Shown in pieces: positions 48,211 to 59,766 of a stretch of DNA of 64,000 nt. Location of the stretch: contig NZ_JAAQWN010000003.1 in assembly GCF_012985465.1 (NCBI RefSeq), forward strand, positions 372,001-436,000. The letters are read 5' to 3'. Numbering within the stretch: position 1 is the stretch's first letter; each line of letters opens with the position of its first letter. This stretch comes from Pseudomonas sp. WS 5079 (lineage in GTDB: Bacteria > Pseudomonadota > Gammaproteobacteria > Pseudomonadales > Pseudomonadaceae). The position numbers and the translations under genes were made by a program. Below the pieces are notes generated by a model, which made no database searches, was not told where the DNA came from, and saw only the letters and a program-made list of their open reading frames with translations.

Positions 48211-48665
48211 CCCTGTTTATTGCCGATGAAGAGGCCATGGTGGCTTTTGGTAAACGCATTGCCGAGATCACCCAGGGCGTGGGCCTGATTTTTCTGCAGG
48301 GTGACCTGGGTGCCGGCAAAACCACGCTGTCGCGCGGCATCATTCGCGGGCTTGGGCACGCTGGCGCGGTGAAAAGTCCGACGTTTACCCTGGTAGAACC
48401 TTACGAGATCGGTGACCTGCGCGCGTTCCATTTCGACCTGTACCGCCTGGTGGATCCTGAGGAATTGGAGTACATGGGCATCCGCGATTACTTCGATGGC
48501 GATGCTTTATGCCTGATCGAGTGGCCGGACAAGGGCACAGGCTTTTTGCCAAAGCCTGACCTGACCATTACCATTACCCCGCATAACCATGGGCGTCAGT
48601 TGAAATTGTTGTCCCAGAGCGCGCGCAGTGAGTCTTGGTGCGCCGCTTTGGCTTTGGAATTCTAA
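48198..48665 (+). CDS. tsaE: tRNA threonylcarbamoyladenosine synthesis ATPase TsaE
   Basis: A 155-residue P-loop ATPase (GDLGAGKTTLSRG, residues about 35-47) that supports TsaB-TsaD in making t6A37 of ANN-decoding tRNAs. The SPTFTLVEPYE and FDLYRLVDPEELE blocks are the family signature. A GTG start lies inside nnrD with a 13-base overlap; the family length is normal. Confidence 0.95.
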   Translation: MSEVTLFIADEEAMVAFGKRIAEITQGVGLIFLQGDLGAGKTTLSRGIIRGLGHAGAVKSPTFTLVEPYEIGDLRAFHFDLYRLVDPEELEYMGIRDYFDGDALCLIEWPDKGTGFLPKPDLTITITPHNHGRQLKLLSQSARSESWCAALALEF

Positions 48666-48682
48666 TAATGGGTGGGTTAGGT

Positions 48683-50104
48683 ATGCGCTTTCGCGCGTTG
48701 GTTGCTGTCGTGGGGGTGTTGCTTGCGGCAATGACTGTCAATGCTCTGGCCGCTTCACAGGTAAAAAGTGTGCGCCTGTGGCGAGCACCGGATAACACGC
48801 GACTGGTGTTCGACCTGTCTGGCCCGGTCCAGCACAGCGTCTTTACCCTGACGGCGCCTGATCGCCTGGTGATCGACATCAACGGTGCAACCCTGGCTGC
48901 GCCCTTGAAGGTTTCCACCGCCAACACGCCGATTACCGCGATGCGCTCGGCCCAGCGCACGCCGACCGACCTGCGGGTGGTCATCGACCTGAAGAAAGTC
49001 GTGACGCCCAAGAGTTTTTCCCTCGCGCCGAACGCCCAGTATGGCAACCGCCTGGTGGTCGACCTCTTTGACAATCCTGCCGACGCCGCGCCCACCCCGG
49101 CGCCGACCCCTGCGGTTGCCACCACCCCGGCGGTGCCAGTCAATCCTGCGCAGCCCCAGGTCAAGTTGCCACCGCTGCCACCCGCGCCGGCCGGCAAGCG
49201 CGACATAATCGTAGTGATCGACGCCGGGCACGGCGGTGAAGACCCGGGCGCCTCGGGCTCCCGTGGCCAGCACGAAAAAGATGTGGTCCTGGCCATCGCC
49301 CGTGAACTGCAGCGCCAGATCAACGGGATGAAGGGTTATCGCGCCGAATTGACCCGTACTGGCGACTACTTCATCCCATTGCGTGGGCGTACTGAAATCG
49401 CCCGCAAAAAGGGCGCGGACCTGTTCGTTTCGATCCACGCCGACGCCGCACCGTCGAAGGCAGCCTTCGGCGCCTCGGTGTTTGCCCTGTCGGATCGTGG
49501 CGCCACATCCGAGACCGCACGCTGGTTGGCTGACAGCGAAAACCGTTCCGACTTGATCGGCGGTGCCGGCAACGTGTCCCTGGATGACAAGGACCGCATG
49601 CTCGCAGGTGTGTTGCTGGACTTGTCGATGACCGCCTCGCTGACCTCCAGCCTGAACGTGGGGCAGAAGGTGTTGAGCAACATGGGCCGGGTCACGCCGC
49701 TGCACAAACAGCGGGTGGAGCAAGCCGGGTTCATGGTGCTCAAGTCGCCGGATATCCCGTCGATCCTGGTCGAAACCGGCTTTATCTCCAACGCCAACGA
49801 AGCCAACAAGCTCGCCTCCGCCAGCCACCAGCAGGCGCTGGCGCGCTCCATCAGCGCCGGCGTGCGCCAGTTCTTCCAGCAGAACCCGCCACCGGGCACC
49901 TATATCGCCTGGCTGCGGGACTCCGGGAAAATTGCCCAGGGCCCGCGTGACCATCGGGTGCAGCCCGGCGACACCCTGGCCATGCTGGCCGTACGCTTCC
50001 AGGTCTCGGCTGCCACCTTGCGCAGCGCCAATAGCCTGAAAACCGATGAACTGAAAGTCGGCCAGGTATTGACCATCCCCGGCACTGAATTGGCAGCCCA
50101 GTAA
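48683..50104 (+). CDS. amiB: N-acetylmuramoyl-L-alanine amidase AmiB
   Basis: A 473-residue periplasmic zinc amidase for septal peptidoglycan splitting. Signal peptide about 1-23 ([20 protein letters not shown], then ALA); an AMIN domain (about 27-125) for septal targeting; a Pro/Ala linker; the Amidase_3 domain with [12 protein letters not shown] (Zn His), the SIHADAA His and ETGFISN Glu; and a C-terminal LysM domain ([16 protein letters not shown]). The ATG at 48668, five codons earlier, is possible. The stop overlaps mutL by one base. Confidence 0.94.
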   Translation: MRFRALVAVVGVLLAAMTVNALAASQVKSVRLWRAPDNTRLVFDLSGPVQHSVFTLTAPDRLVIDINGATLAAPLKVSTANTPITAMRSAQRTPTDLRVVIDLKKVVTPKSFSLAPNAQYGNRLVVDLFDNPADAAPTPAPTPAVATTPAVPVNPAQPQVKLPPLPPAPAGKRDIIVVIDAGHGGEDPGASGSRGQHEKDVVLAIARELQRQINGMKGYRAELTRTGDYFIPLRGRTEIARKKGADLFVSIHADAAPSKAAFGASVFALSDRGATSETARWLADSENRSDLIGGAGNVSLDDKDRMLAGVLLDLSMTASLTSSLNVGQKVLSNMGRVTPLHKQRVEQAGFMVLKSPDIPSILVETGFISNANEANKLASASHQQALARSISAGVRQFFQQNPPPGTYIAWLRDSGKIAQGPRDHRVQPGDTLAMLAVRFQVSAATLRSANSLKTDELKVGQVLTIPGTELAAQ

Positions 50105-52017
50105 TGAGCGAATCGGTATTGAACAGCGCTTCGCGCATCGAACTGCTCAGCCCACGGCTGGCCAACCAGATCGCCGCCGGCGAGGTGGTTGAGCGTCCGG
50201 CCTCGGTGATCAAGGAGTTGCTGGAAAACAGCCTCGACTCCGGCGCCAAGCGCATTGACGTGGACGTGGAGCAGGGCGGGGTCAAGTTGCTGCGGGTGCG
50301 TGACGACGGCAGCGGGATCTCCTCCGACGACCTGCCGCTGGCGCTGGCACGCCATGCCACCAGCAAGATCCGTGACCTGGAAGACCTTGAGCGGGTGATG
50401 AGCCTGGGCTTTCGCGGTGAGGCCCTGGCGTCGATCAGCTCCGTGGCGCGCCTGACCCTGACTTCCCGCACCCGTGGCGCCGATCAAGCCTGGCAGGTCG
50501 AGACCGAGGGTCGCGACATGGCCCCTCGGGTCCAGCCGGCGGCCCATCCGGTAGGCACCTCGGTGGAAGTGCGCGACCTGTTCTTCAATACTCCGGCACG
50601 GCGCAAATTCCTCAAGGCCGAAAAAACCGAATTCGATCACCTGCAAGAAGTCATCAAGCGCCTGGCCCTGGCTCGTTTCGACGTGGCTTTCCATCTGCGC
50701 CACAACGGCAAGACCATCCTTAGCCTGCACGAGGCCAACGACGATGCCGCCCGCGCCCGGCGCGTGTCGGCGATCTGCGGTGCTGGGTTCCTGGAGCAGG
50801 CGCTGCCGATTGAAATCGAGCGCAATGGCCTGCATTTGTGGGGTTGGGTCGGCCTGCCGACGTTCTCCCGCAGCCAGGCCGACTTGCAGTATTTTTTTGT
50901 GAATGGTCGTGCAGTGCGCGACAAACTGGTGGCCCACGCGGTGCGCCAGGCCTATCGCGATGTGCTGTTCAATGGCCGGCATCCGACCTTCGTACTGTTT
51001 TTTGAAGTGGACCCGGCGGTTGTTGACGTCAACGTGCACCCGACCAAGCATGAGGTGCGCTTCCGTGACGGGCGCATGGTCCACGATTTCCTCTATGGCA
51101 CCTTGCACCGTGCCTTGGGCGATGTGCGTCCGGATGATCAACTGGCGGCGCCGATAGTCACCGCCATCGTCCGCCCGACGGGACCTGAGGCCGGTGAATT
51201 CGGGCCCCAGGGCGAAATGAGCCTGGCGGCCAACCTGCTGCAAGCGCCGCAATCCCAGCCAAGCTACCCGGCGGCGGGTTCCGGCGCGGGGGCGGGCTAT
51301 CAGTATCAATACACCCCGCGTCCGCAGTCGGCGGTGCCAGTGGCCGAGGCCCAGGCGGCCTATCGCGAATTTTTTGCGCCGCTGCCTGGTGCCGAGCCGG
51401 GCGCGGTGGCCCTGCCGGAAGGTGGCGGTGATATCCCGCCGCTCGGTTATGCCCTGGCTCAGCTCAAGGGCATCTATATCCTCGCCGAAAACGCCCACGG
51501 CCTGGTGCTGGTGGACATGCACGCAGCCCACGAGCGGATCATGTACGAGCGCCTGAAGATCGCCATGGCCAGCGAAGGCCTGAGCGGCCAGCCATTGCTG
51601 GTGCCAGAGTCCCTGGCCGTCAGCCAGCGTGAAGCCGATTGCGCCGAGGAGCACCTCGCGGTGTTCCAGAAACTGGGCTTTGAATTGCAGCGACTGGGCC
51701 CGGAAACCCTGGCTATCCGGCAGATTCCCGCCTTGCTCAAGCAGGCTGAGGCTAACCGGCTGGTGGCTGACGTGCTGGCGGACCTGATGGAGTACGGCAC
51801 CAGTGACCGGATCCAGGCACATATCAACGAACTGCTCGGCACCATGGCCTGCCACGGCGCGATCCGCGCCAACCGGCGCCTGGCCCTGCCGGAAATGAAC
51901 GGCCTGCTGCGGGACATGGAAAACACCGAGCGCAGTGGCCAGTGCAACCACGGCCGACCGACCTGGACCCAGATGGGCCTGGATGATCTGGACAAACTAT
52001 TCCTGCGCGGCCGTTGA
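50104..52017 (+). CDS. mutL: DNA mismatch repair protein MutL
   Basis: A 637-residue GHKL ATPase: [25 protein letters not shown] at the N-terminus, DDGSGIS, and [12 protein letters not shown]. The C-terminal dimerisation domain carries [15 protein letters not shown] and [10 protein letters not shown] (residues near 585). It links MutS recognition to strand excision. A variable Pro/Gln/Tyr-rich linker lies near 380-430. Start and stop both overlap neighbouring genes by one base. Confidence 0.97.
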   Translation: MSESVLNSASRIELLSPRLANQIAAGEVVERPASVIKELLENSLDSGAKRIDVDVEQGGVKLLRVRDDGSGISSDDLPLALARHATSKIRDLEDLERVMSLGFRGEALASISSVARLTLTSRTRGADQAWQVETEGRDMAPRVQPAAHPVGTSVEVRDLFFNTPARRKFLKAEKTEFDHLQEVIKRLALARFDVAFHLRHNGKTILSLHEANDDAARARRVSAICGAGFLEQALPIEIERNGLHLWGWVGLPTFSRSQADLQYFFVNGRAVRDKLVAHAVRQAYRDVLFNGRHPTFVLFFEVDPAVVDVNVHPTKHEVRFRDGRMVHDFLYGTLHRALGDVRPDDQLAAPIVTAIVRPTGPEAGEFGPQGEMSLAANLLQAPQSQPSYPAAGSGAGAGYQYQYTPRPQSAVPVAEAQAAYREFFAPLPGAEPGAVALPEGGGDIPPLGYALAQLKGIYILAENAHGLVLVDMHAAHERIMYERLKIAMASEGLSGQPLLVPESLAVSQREADCAEEHLAVFQKLGFELQRLGPETLAIRQIPALLKQAEANRLVADVLADLMEYGTSDRIQAHINELLGTMACHGAIRANRRLALPEMNGLLRDMENTERSGQCNHGRPTWTQMGLDDLDKLFLRGR

Positions 52018-52988
52018 TGAGCGTCCTACCTCCCGCCATCTTCTTGATGGGCCCGACAGCCGCCGGCAAGACCGACTTGGCGATCGAGCTGACCAAGGTC
52101 CTGCCCTGTGAGCTGATCAGCGTTGATTCGGCCCTGGTTTATCGAGGCATGGATATCGGCACCGCCAAGCCGTCCAAAGAGCTATTGGCTGCCCATCCCC
52201 ATCGTCTGATCGACATTATCGATCCGTCGCAAAGCTACTCGGCGGCGGATTTTCGTACCGATGCCCTCGCCGCCATGGCTGAGATCACCGCGCGGGGCAA
52301 TATCCCGCTGCTGGTGGGCGGCACGATGCTCTATTACAAGGCTCTACAGGACGGCCTGGCAGACATGCCGCCCGCCGATCCACAGGTGCGCGCCGAGATC
52401 GAAGAAGAGGCTGCGCGCCTTGGCTGGCAGGCCCTGCACGAGCAATTGGCGGCGATTGACCCGGTGTCTGCCGCGCGCATTCACCCCAATGACCCCCAGC
52501 GCCTGAGCCGGGCCCTGGAAGTCTGGCGCGTGAGTGGCCAGACAATGACGGCCCATCGCCTCAGACAATCTGCGCAAAGTACTGACGCAGGCACCTCTGG
52601 ACCGGGACAATTGCCCTATACTGTCGCCAATCTGGCCATCGCTCCGGCGAATCGCCAGGTGCTGCATGAGCGAATTGCACAAAGATTCACAATTATGTTG
52701 GAACAGGGGTTCGTGGAAGAGGTCGTAGCACTGCGTTCAAGAGGTGATCTGCATCCGGGATTTCCTTCGATACGTGCTGTAGGCTACCGCCAAGTCTGGG
52801 ATCATCTGGATGGCAAGCTGACGTCAGCCGAAATGCAGGAGCGCGGCATTATTGCCACGCGCCAATTGGCAAAGCGCCAGTTCACTTGGCTGCGCAGCTG
52901 GACTGACTTGCATTGGCTGGACAGTCTGGATTGCGACAATCTGTCACGCGCCTTGAAATACTTGGGAACGGTCTCCATATTGAGCTGA
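52017..52988 (+). CDS. miaA: tRNA dimethylallyltransferase MiaA
   Basis: A 323-residue enzyme that prenylates A37 of tRNAs reading UNN codons. P-loop [11 protein letters not shown] (13-23), [16 protein letters not shown], and the tRNA-binding GYRQVWDHL near the C-terminus. The ATG overlaps the mutL stop by one base. Order miaA-hfq matches E. coli. Confidence 0.96.
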   Translation: MSVLPPAIFLMGPTAAGKTDLAIELTKVLPCELISVDSALVYRGMDIGTAKPSKELLAAHPHRLIDIIDPSQSYSAADFRTDALAAMAEITARGNIPLLVGGTMLYYKALQDGLADMPPADPQVRAEIEEEAARLGWQALHEQLAAIDPVSAARIHPNDPQRLSRALEVWRVSGQTMTAHRLRQSAQSTDAGTSGPGQLPYTVANLAIAPANRQVLHERIAQRFTIMLEQGFVEEVVALRSRGDLHPGFPSIRAVGYRQVWDHLDGKLTSAEMQERGIIATRQLAKRQFTWLRSWTDLHWLDSLDCDNLSRALKYLGTVSILS

Positions 52989-53083
52989 GTCCTTGCAATT
53001 GCCGTCTATCCTTGGGGGTGTGACGGCTACAAACTATCTATTTTTCCGATTTTTTATTATTGATCCTTAAAGGAGTGCGGCAC

Positions 53084-53344
53084 ATGTCAAAAGGGCATTC
53101 GCTACAAGACCCTTACTTGAATACTTTACGTAAAGAGAAAGTTGGGGTTTCCATCTATCTGGTCAACGGCATCAAGCTGCAAGGTACGATCGAGTCTTTC
53201 GACCAGTTCGTGATCCTGCTGAAAAACACCGTAAGCCAGATGGTCTACAAACACGCTATCTCGACAGTAGTGCCGGTTCGTCCAATTCGTCTGCCTAGCG
53301 CAACCGAATCCGAACAGGGTGACGCTGAGCCAGGTAACGCCTGA
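53084..53344 (+). CDS. hfq: RNA chaperone Hfq
   Basis: An 86-residue Sm-like protein forming the hexameric sRNA-mRNA matchmaker. Sm1 carries [20 protein letters not shown] and Sm2 KHAISTVVP, with the proximal-face QDPYLN motif near the start. The C-terminal tail is short, as in other pseudomonads. AAGGAG lies eight bases before the ATG. hflX follows after 12 bases. Confidence 0.98.
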   Translation: MSKGHSLQDPYLNTLRKEKVGVSIYLVNGIKLQGTIESFDQFVILLKNTVSQMVYKHAISTVVPVRPIRLPSATESEQGDAEPGNA

Positions 53345-53356
53345 TAGGAGTCTCCT

Positions 53357-54658
53357 TTGTTCTTTGAGCGCCACGGTGGTGGTGAGCGAGTAATCCTCGT
53401 TCACTTGGATGGACAGGACCCTGAGGCGCGCGAAGATCCGCAGGAGTTTCAGGAGCTGGCAAATTCGGCCGGCGCCGAGACCGTCGCGTTTTTTAACGTG
53501 CCGCGTCATCGGCCAACCGCCAAATTTCTGATTGGCAGCGGCAAGGTCGAGGAACTACGCGACCTGGTCCATGCCGAAGAAGCCGATCTGGTGATCTTCA
53601 ATCACATCCTCACGCCCAGTCAGGAACGTAACCTCGAACGTGTCTTCGAGTGTCGCGTGATTGACCGCACCGGTCTGATTCTCGATATTTTCGCCCAGCG
53701 CGCCCGTACCCATGAAGGCAAGCTCCAGGTTGAACTGGCCCAGCTTGACCACATGAGCACCCGCCTGGTTCGTGGCTGGACTCACCTTGAGCGTCAGGGT
53801 GGTGGTATCGGCATGCGTGGCCCGGGTGAAACCCAACTTGAAACCGACCGGCGTCTGCTGCGGGTGCGCCTGCGCCAGATCAAGGGCCGCCTGGAAAAAG
53901 TACGCAGCCAGCGCGAGCAATCACGCCGTGGGCGTACCCGTGCGGATATCCCTACCGTGTCCCTGGTGGGCTACACCAACGCCGGTAAATCCACGTTGTT
54001 CAACAACGTGACCAAGTCGGACGTGTACGCGGCAGACCAGTTGTTCGCGACCCTCGACCCGACCTTGCGCCGTCTGGAACTCGACGACCTGGGGCCGATT
54101 GTGCTGGCCGACACCGTGGGCTTCATCCGCCACTTGCCGCACAAGCTGGTCGAGGCATTCCGGTCTACGCTCGAAGAGTCGAGCAACTCCGACCTGCTGC
54201 TGCACGTCATCGATGCGGCCGAGCCTGACCGGATGTTGCAGATCGAGCAGGTCATGGTAGTACTGGGTGAGATTGGTGCCCAAGACTTGCCGATCCTCGA
54301 GGTCTATAACAAACTCGATTTGCTCGAGGGTGTAGAGCCGCAGATCCAGCGCGACGAAAACGGCAGGCCCCAGCGGGTCTGGCTCTCGGCGCGGGACGGT
54401 AGCGGCCTGGAACTGCTTGAACAGGCGATCGCAGAGTTGCTGGGCGGCGATTTGTTCGTCGGCACCTTGCGCTTGCCGCAGCGTTTTGCTCGACTGCGTG
54501 CTCAATTTTTCGAGTTGGGCGCCGTACAGAAAGAAGAACACGACGAAGAAGGTGTCAGCCTGCTGGCTGTTCGTTTGCCCCGTTCGGAGCTCAATCGACT
54601 GGTGAGTCGTGAGGGCGTTGTACCGACGGAGTTCCTCGAACAACACACTTTGCAATAA
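53357..54658 (+). CDS. hflX: Ribosome-associated GTPase HflX
   Basis: A 433-residue protein: an N-terminal HflX subdomain, the Gly-rich GGGIGMRGPGETQLE stretch, and a C-terminal G domain with GYTNAGKSTLFN, DTVGF and NKLD. It splits stalled 70S ribosomes. A TTG start sits six bases after ATAGGAG; no earlier ATG is in frame. It lies in the hfq-hflX-hflKC cluster. Confidence 0.95.
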   Translation: MFFERHGGGERVILVHLDGQDPEAREDPQEFQELANSAGAETVAFFNVPRHRPTAKFLIGSGKVEELRDLVHAEEADLVIFNHILTPSQERNLERVFECRVIDRTGLILDIFAQRARTHEGKLQVELAQLDHMSTRLVRGWTHLERQGGGIGMRGPGETQLETDRRLLRVRLRQIKGRLEKVRSQREQSRRGRTRADIPTVSLVGYTNAGKSTLFNNVTKSDVYAADQLFATLDPTLRRLELDDLGPIVLADTVGFIRHLPHKLVEAFRSTLEESSNSDLLLHVIDAAEPDRMLQIEQVMVVLGEIGAQDLPILEVYNKLDLLEGVEPQIQRDENGRPQRVWLSARDGSGLELLEQAIAELLGGDLFVGTLRLPQRFARLRAQFFELGAVQKEEHDEEGVSLLAVRLPRSELNRLVSREGVVPTEFLEQHTLQ

Positions 54659-54754
54659 AAGCCTGAGAAAGCGGTTGTGCCGCTGTGGCAGGCATTCTGT
54701 AGCATTGGTCGGCGCGCCGTGGGTGCGTCTTTGCTTTATCAGATGGAGAGCGCT

Positions 54755-55933
54755 ATGGCTTGGAATGAGCCGGGTGGCAACTCGAATAATCAGGATCCTT
54801 GGGGTGGTAAACGCCGCAATAATGGCGACCGCAAGGGGCCACCAGATCTCGACGAGGCCTTCCGAAAGCTGCAGGAAAGCCTGAATGGGTTGTTCGGTGG
54901 TGGAAAAAAACGTGGTGGTGACGACGGCGGTCGCACAGGCAAGGGCGGCGGCTACGGCCTGCTTGGCCTCGGCCTCGTGGCGCTGGCGGCTGTCTGGCTG
55001 TACAGCGCGGTTTATGTAGTCGACGAGCAGGAGCAAGCCGTGGTGCTGCGCTTTGGCAAGTACTACGAGACTGTCGGTCCAGGCCTGAACATCTACTTCC
55101 CGCCGATCGACAAGAAGTACATGGAGAACGTCACGCGTGAGCGTGCCTACACCAAGCAGGGCCAGATGCTGACCGAAGACGAGAATATCGTCGAAGTGCC
55201 GCTGACCGTGCAGTACAAGATCAGCAACCTGCAGGACTTCGTGCTTAACGTCGACCAGCCGGAAATCAGCTTGCAGCACGCGACCGAAAGCGCCCTGCGC
55301 CACGTAGTGGGTTCCACTGCGATGGACCAGGTGCTGACCGAAGGCCGTGAACTGATGGCCAGCGAGATCAAGGAGCGCCTGCAACGGTTCCTCGATACTT
55401 ATCGCACCGGTATCACCGTTACCCAGGTCAACGTACAGAGCGCAGCTGCACCGCGTGAAGTGCAGGAAGCCTTCGATGACGTGATCCGTGCCCGTGAAGA
55501 CGAGCAGCGTTCGCGCAACCAGGCTGAAACCTACGCCAACGGCGTCGTGCCGGAAGCCCGTGGTCAGGCCCAGCGCATCCTTGAAGATGCCAACGGTTAC
55601 CGCGACGAAGTCGTGTCCCGCGCCAAGGGTGAGGCCGACCGCTTCACCAAGCTGGTGGCCGAGTACCGCAAGGCACCGGAAGTCACCCGCGAGCGTCTGT
55701 ACCTGGACACCATGCAGGAAGTCTTCACCAACACCAGCAAGGTTCTCGTGACCGGCAACAAAGGTGGGCAGAACAACCTGCTGTACCTGCCGCTGGACAA
55801 GATGATCGAAGGTGGTCGTAGTGCCGGCAGTACTTCGTCTTCCGCCAGTTCGACTGCCGCTGCCAACGAAGCGAGCGCCCGTGCGGCCGCTGACCTGCAG
55901 CAACAGCAAACACGTTCCAGGGAGAGTCGTTGA
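54755..55933 (+). CDS. hflK: FtsH modulator subunit HflK
   Basis: A 392-residue single-span membrane protein with a Gly-rich charged N-terminus (GGNSNNQDPWGGKRRNNGD), a transmembrane segment near 69-88, and an SPFH/prohibitin domain. With HflC it forms a periplasmic cage around FtsH and controls proteolysis. The ATG at 54755 follows GGAGAG; upstream frame is rejected. Stop overlaps hflC by one base. Confidence 0.95.
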   Translation: MAWNEPGGNSNNQDPWGGKRRNNGDRKGPPDLDEAFRKLQESLNGLFGGGKKRGGDDGGRTGKGGGYGLLGLGLVALAAVWLYSAVYVVDEQEQAVVLRFGKYYETVGPGLNIYFPPIDKKYMENVTRERAYTKQGQMLTEDENIVEVPLTVQYKISNLQDFVLNVDQPEISLQHATESALRHVVGSTAMDQVLTEGRELMASEIKERLQRFLDTYRTGITVTQVNVQSAAAPREVQEAFDDVIRAREDEQRSRNQAETYANGVVPEARGQAQRILEDANGYRDEVVSRAKGEADRFTKLVAEYRKAPEVTRERLYLDTMQEVFTNTSKVLVTGNKGGQNNLLYLPLDKMIEGGRSAGSTSSSASSTAAANEASARAAADLQQQQTRSRESR

Positions 55934-56799
55934 TGAGCAATAAATCGCTGACCGCCCTGATTGTGGGCGTCGTCGTGGTCATCGCTGCCTGGAACTGCTT
56001 CTACATCGTGGCTCAGACCGAGCGCGCGGTGCTGCTGCAATTCGGGCGTGTGGTCCAGGCGGATGTCCAGCCGGGCCTGCATGTGAAAGTCCCCTACGTC
56101 AACCAGGTGCGCAAGTTCGACGCCCGCCTGATGACCCTGGATGCACCGACACAGCGTTTCCTGACCCTGGAAAAGAAAGCCGTGATGGTTGACGCCTACG
56201 CCAAGTGGCGCGTCAAGGATGCCGAGCGTTTCTACACCGCGACTTCCGGCCTCAAGCAGATTGCCGACGAGCGTTTGTCCCGTCGTCTGGAATCGGGCCT
56301 GCGCGACCAGTTTGGTAAGCGCACCCTGCACGAGGTGGTATCCGGTGAACGTGATGCGCTGATGGCTGACATCACGCGTTCGTTGAACACCATGGCTGAA
56401 AAAGAGCTGGGCATCGAAGTGGTCGATGTCCGGGTCAAGGCCATTGACCTGCCCAAAGAAGTGAACCGCAGCGTGTTCGAGCGGATGAGCACCGAGCGTG
56501 AGCGTGAGGCTCGTGAGCACCGCGCCAAGGGTAACGAACTGGCTGAAGGTATCCGTGCGGATGCCGACCGTCAGCGTCGCGTACTGTTGGCAGAAGCCTA
56601 TCGTGAGTCTGAAGAGGCTCGCGGTGACGGTGATGCTCAAGCCGCATCGATCTACGCCAAGGCTTATGGCCAGGACCAGGAGTTCTACGCGTTCTACCGT
56701 AGCCTGCGTGCCTACCGTGAAAGCTTTGCGAACAAAACCGACGTCATGGTGCTGGACCCAAGTAGCGATTTCTTCCGCTACCTGGAAAAGTCCAAGTAA
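55933..56799 (+). CDS. hflC: FtsH modulator subunit HflC
   Basis: A 288-residue protein with an N-terminal signal-anchor (about 5-24) and an SPFH domain; the AKGNELAEGIRADADRQRR and AYGQDQEFYAFYRSLRAYRE stretches are family marks. It pairs with HflK, whose stop it overlaps. A terminator follows 85 bases later. Confidence 0.95.
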   Translation: MSNKSLTALIVGVVVVIAAWNCFYIVAQTERAVLLQFGRVVQADVQPGLHVKVPYVNQVRKFDARLMTLDAPTQRFLTLEKKAVMVDAYAKWRVKDAERFYTATSGLKQIADERLSRRLESGLRDQFGKRTLHEVVSGERDALMADITRSLNTMAEKELGIEVVDVRVKAIDLPKEVNRSVFERMSTEREREAREHRAKGNELAEGIRADADRQRRVLLAEAYRESEEARGDGDAQAASIYAKAYGQDQEFYAFYRSLRAYRESFANKTDVMVLDPSSDFFRYLEKSK

Positions 56800-56884
56800 C
56801 CCGCTGACTGTCTGGACCCACTCCGTCGGGCGGCTAAAACGCTTGGCGGGGTGATCCTTTCGGAAAACGGGTGTATGATGCGGC

Positions 56885-56909
56885 AGCCGGGAAATTCCCG
56901 GCTTTTTTG
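56885..56909 (+). terminator. Intrinsic terminator after hflC
   Basis: AGCCGGGAA and TTCCCGGCT form a perfect nine-pair stem with a one-base loop, followed by a run of T. The remaining 56910-57095 region before hisZ shows no supported gene. Confidence 0.9.
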
Positions 56910-57095
56910 CGTCTGCATGTTTGATTGCTGTTTTACGCTGCAGGCGTGACAGGTTTTTCGAGGAAAGTGCCCGACGAGGCCGTTTACAGGCCATTCGTCA
57001 CGTCGCTCTTGCGCGTGGTTTATGCAGGGGCCGGGTATTTTCTGCTTCACTCAAGGCTCGCCCAAGGGCAGGCCGGGTCATAGGGGAATGGCGTA

Positions 57096-58283
57096 ATGGC
57101 AACGGTAGACCGCTGGCTGCTGCCAGATGGCATCGAAGAAGTACTGCCACCAGAGGCTGCGCGTATTGAAATCGCGCGCCGCCAGGTGTTGGATCTGTTC
57201 CAGAGCTGGGGTTACGAGTTTGTCGTGACTCCCCATATCGAGTACCTGGAATCCCTGCTGACCGGCGCGGGCCAGGACCTGGATCTGCGCACCTTCAAGG
57301 TCATCGACCCGCAATCGGGCCGGCAAATGGGCTTTCGCGCCGACATCACGCCGCAAGTGGCGCGCATCGATGCGCATACCCTGCGCCGTGAAGGGCCGAG
57401 CCGCCTGTGCTATGCCGGCAGCGTGCTGCACGCGCAACCGCGCGCCCTGTCATCGTCCCGTAGCCCGATCCAGCTGGGCGCCGAGTTGTACGGCGATGCG
57501 AGCCCGAGCAGCGACGTCGAAGTCATCAGCCTGATGCTGGCGATGCTGCAACTGGCTGACGTGCCGGATGTGCACATGGACCTGGGGCATGTCGGTATCT
57601 ACCGTGGCCTGGCCCGTGCGGCCGGTTTGTCTGGCGAAGTTGAGCAACAGTTGTTCGATGCCCTGCAACGCAAGGCCATCGACGAAGTGATCGCCCTGAC
57701 CGAAGGCGTGCCTGAGGATCTCGCCGGCATGCTGCGTGCGCTGGTGGGCCTGTGTGGTGGTCGCGAAGTGCTGACCGCTGCCCGTGATCGCCTGGCCAAC
57801 GCACCGGCCCCGGTGTTGGCGGCTCTGGACGACGTGCTGGCGATTGCCGAGCAGTTGTCGGCGCGCTTCCCGCAACTGCCGCTGTATTTTGACCTGGGTG
57901 AGCTGCGCGGCTACCACTACCACACCGGTGTGGTGTTCGCCGTGTTTGTTCCGGGTGTTGGCCAAGCCATCGCCCAGGGCGGTCGTTATGACGATATCGG
58001 CGCCGACTTCGGTCGTGCCCGTCCAGCGACTGGCTTTTCTACCGATTTGAAAACCCTGGTGACCCTGGGGCGTGCTGAAGTCGAGCTACCGTCTGGCGGT
58101 ATCTGGATGCCAGACAGTACGGACGCGGCACTCTGGCAGCAGGTCTGCCAGTTGCGCAGTGAGGGTCAGCGTGTCGTCCAGGCCTTGCCTGGGCAGCCAT
58201 TGGCCGCCGCCCGTGAAGCGGACTGCGACCGGCAATTGATTCAGCAGAACGGGCTTTGGCAAGTATCGCCACTGGCTTCTTGA
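57096..58283 (+). CDS. hisZ: ATP phosphoribosyltransferase regulatory subunit HisZ
   Basis: A 395-residue class II aminoacyl-tRNA synthetase paralogue related to HisRS but lacking the anticodon domain. It has [32 protein letters not shown] (motif 2-like) and [12 protein letters not shown] near 270. HisZ activates the short form of HisG in the first step of histidine synthesis; hisG is not in this window. GGGGAA precedes the ATG. Confidence 0.94.
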   Translation: MATVDRWLLPDGIEEVLPPEAARIEIARRQVLDLFQSWGYEFVVTPHIEYLESLLTGAGQDLDLRTFKVIDPQSGRQMGFRADITPQVARIDAHTLRREGPSRLCYAGSVLHAQPRALSSSRSPIQLGAELYGDASPSSDVEVISLMLAMLQLADVPDVHMDLGHVGIYRGLARAAGLSGEVEQQLFDALQRKAIDEVIALTEGVPEDLAGMLRALVGLCGGREVLTAARDRLANAPAPVLAALDDVLAIAEQLSARFPQLPLYFDLGELRGYHYHTGVVFAVFVPGVGQAIAQGGRYDDIGADFGRARPATGFSTDLKTLVTLGRAEVELPSGGIWMPDSTDAALWQQVCQLRSEGQRVVQALPGQPLAAAREADCDRQLIQQNGLWQVSPLAS

Positions 58284-59627
<1,344 letters not shown>

Positions 59628-59648
59628 TAAGCTGTTGATGTAAAAAGC

Positions 59649-59672
59649 AAAGGGTCCCTTCGGGGGCCCTTT
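59649..59672 (+). terminator. Intrinsic terminator after purA
   Basis: AAAGGGTCCC and GGGGCCCTTT pair (one G-T pair) around a UUCG-type loop, with T-rich bases after it. Confidence 0.85.
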
Positions 59673-59680
59673 GTCGTTTC

Positions 59681-59696
59681 TGCCGTGCGCACGGCA
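59681..59696. promoter_or_regulatory. Perfect 16-base palindrome upstream of the chemoreceptor gene
   Basis: TGCCGTGCGCACGGCA is its own reverse complement and lies 70 bases before the chemoreceptor ATG. It could be an operator or part of an mRNA hairpin; no regulator can be named. Confidence 0.35.
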
Positions 59697-59766
59697 CGAC
59701 CCTTGCTATGTTTCTCTCTTTCGCGGTGCTATCAATTTAATGGCACCCGTGGTGGAGGGATTCCCG

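Noticed and set aside
56921..57169. Small frame (82 residues) between hflC and hisZ
   Set aside because: Arg/Ala-rich composition typical of out-of-frame translation, no ribosome site, and it runs into the hisZ start in another frame.
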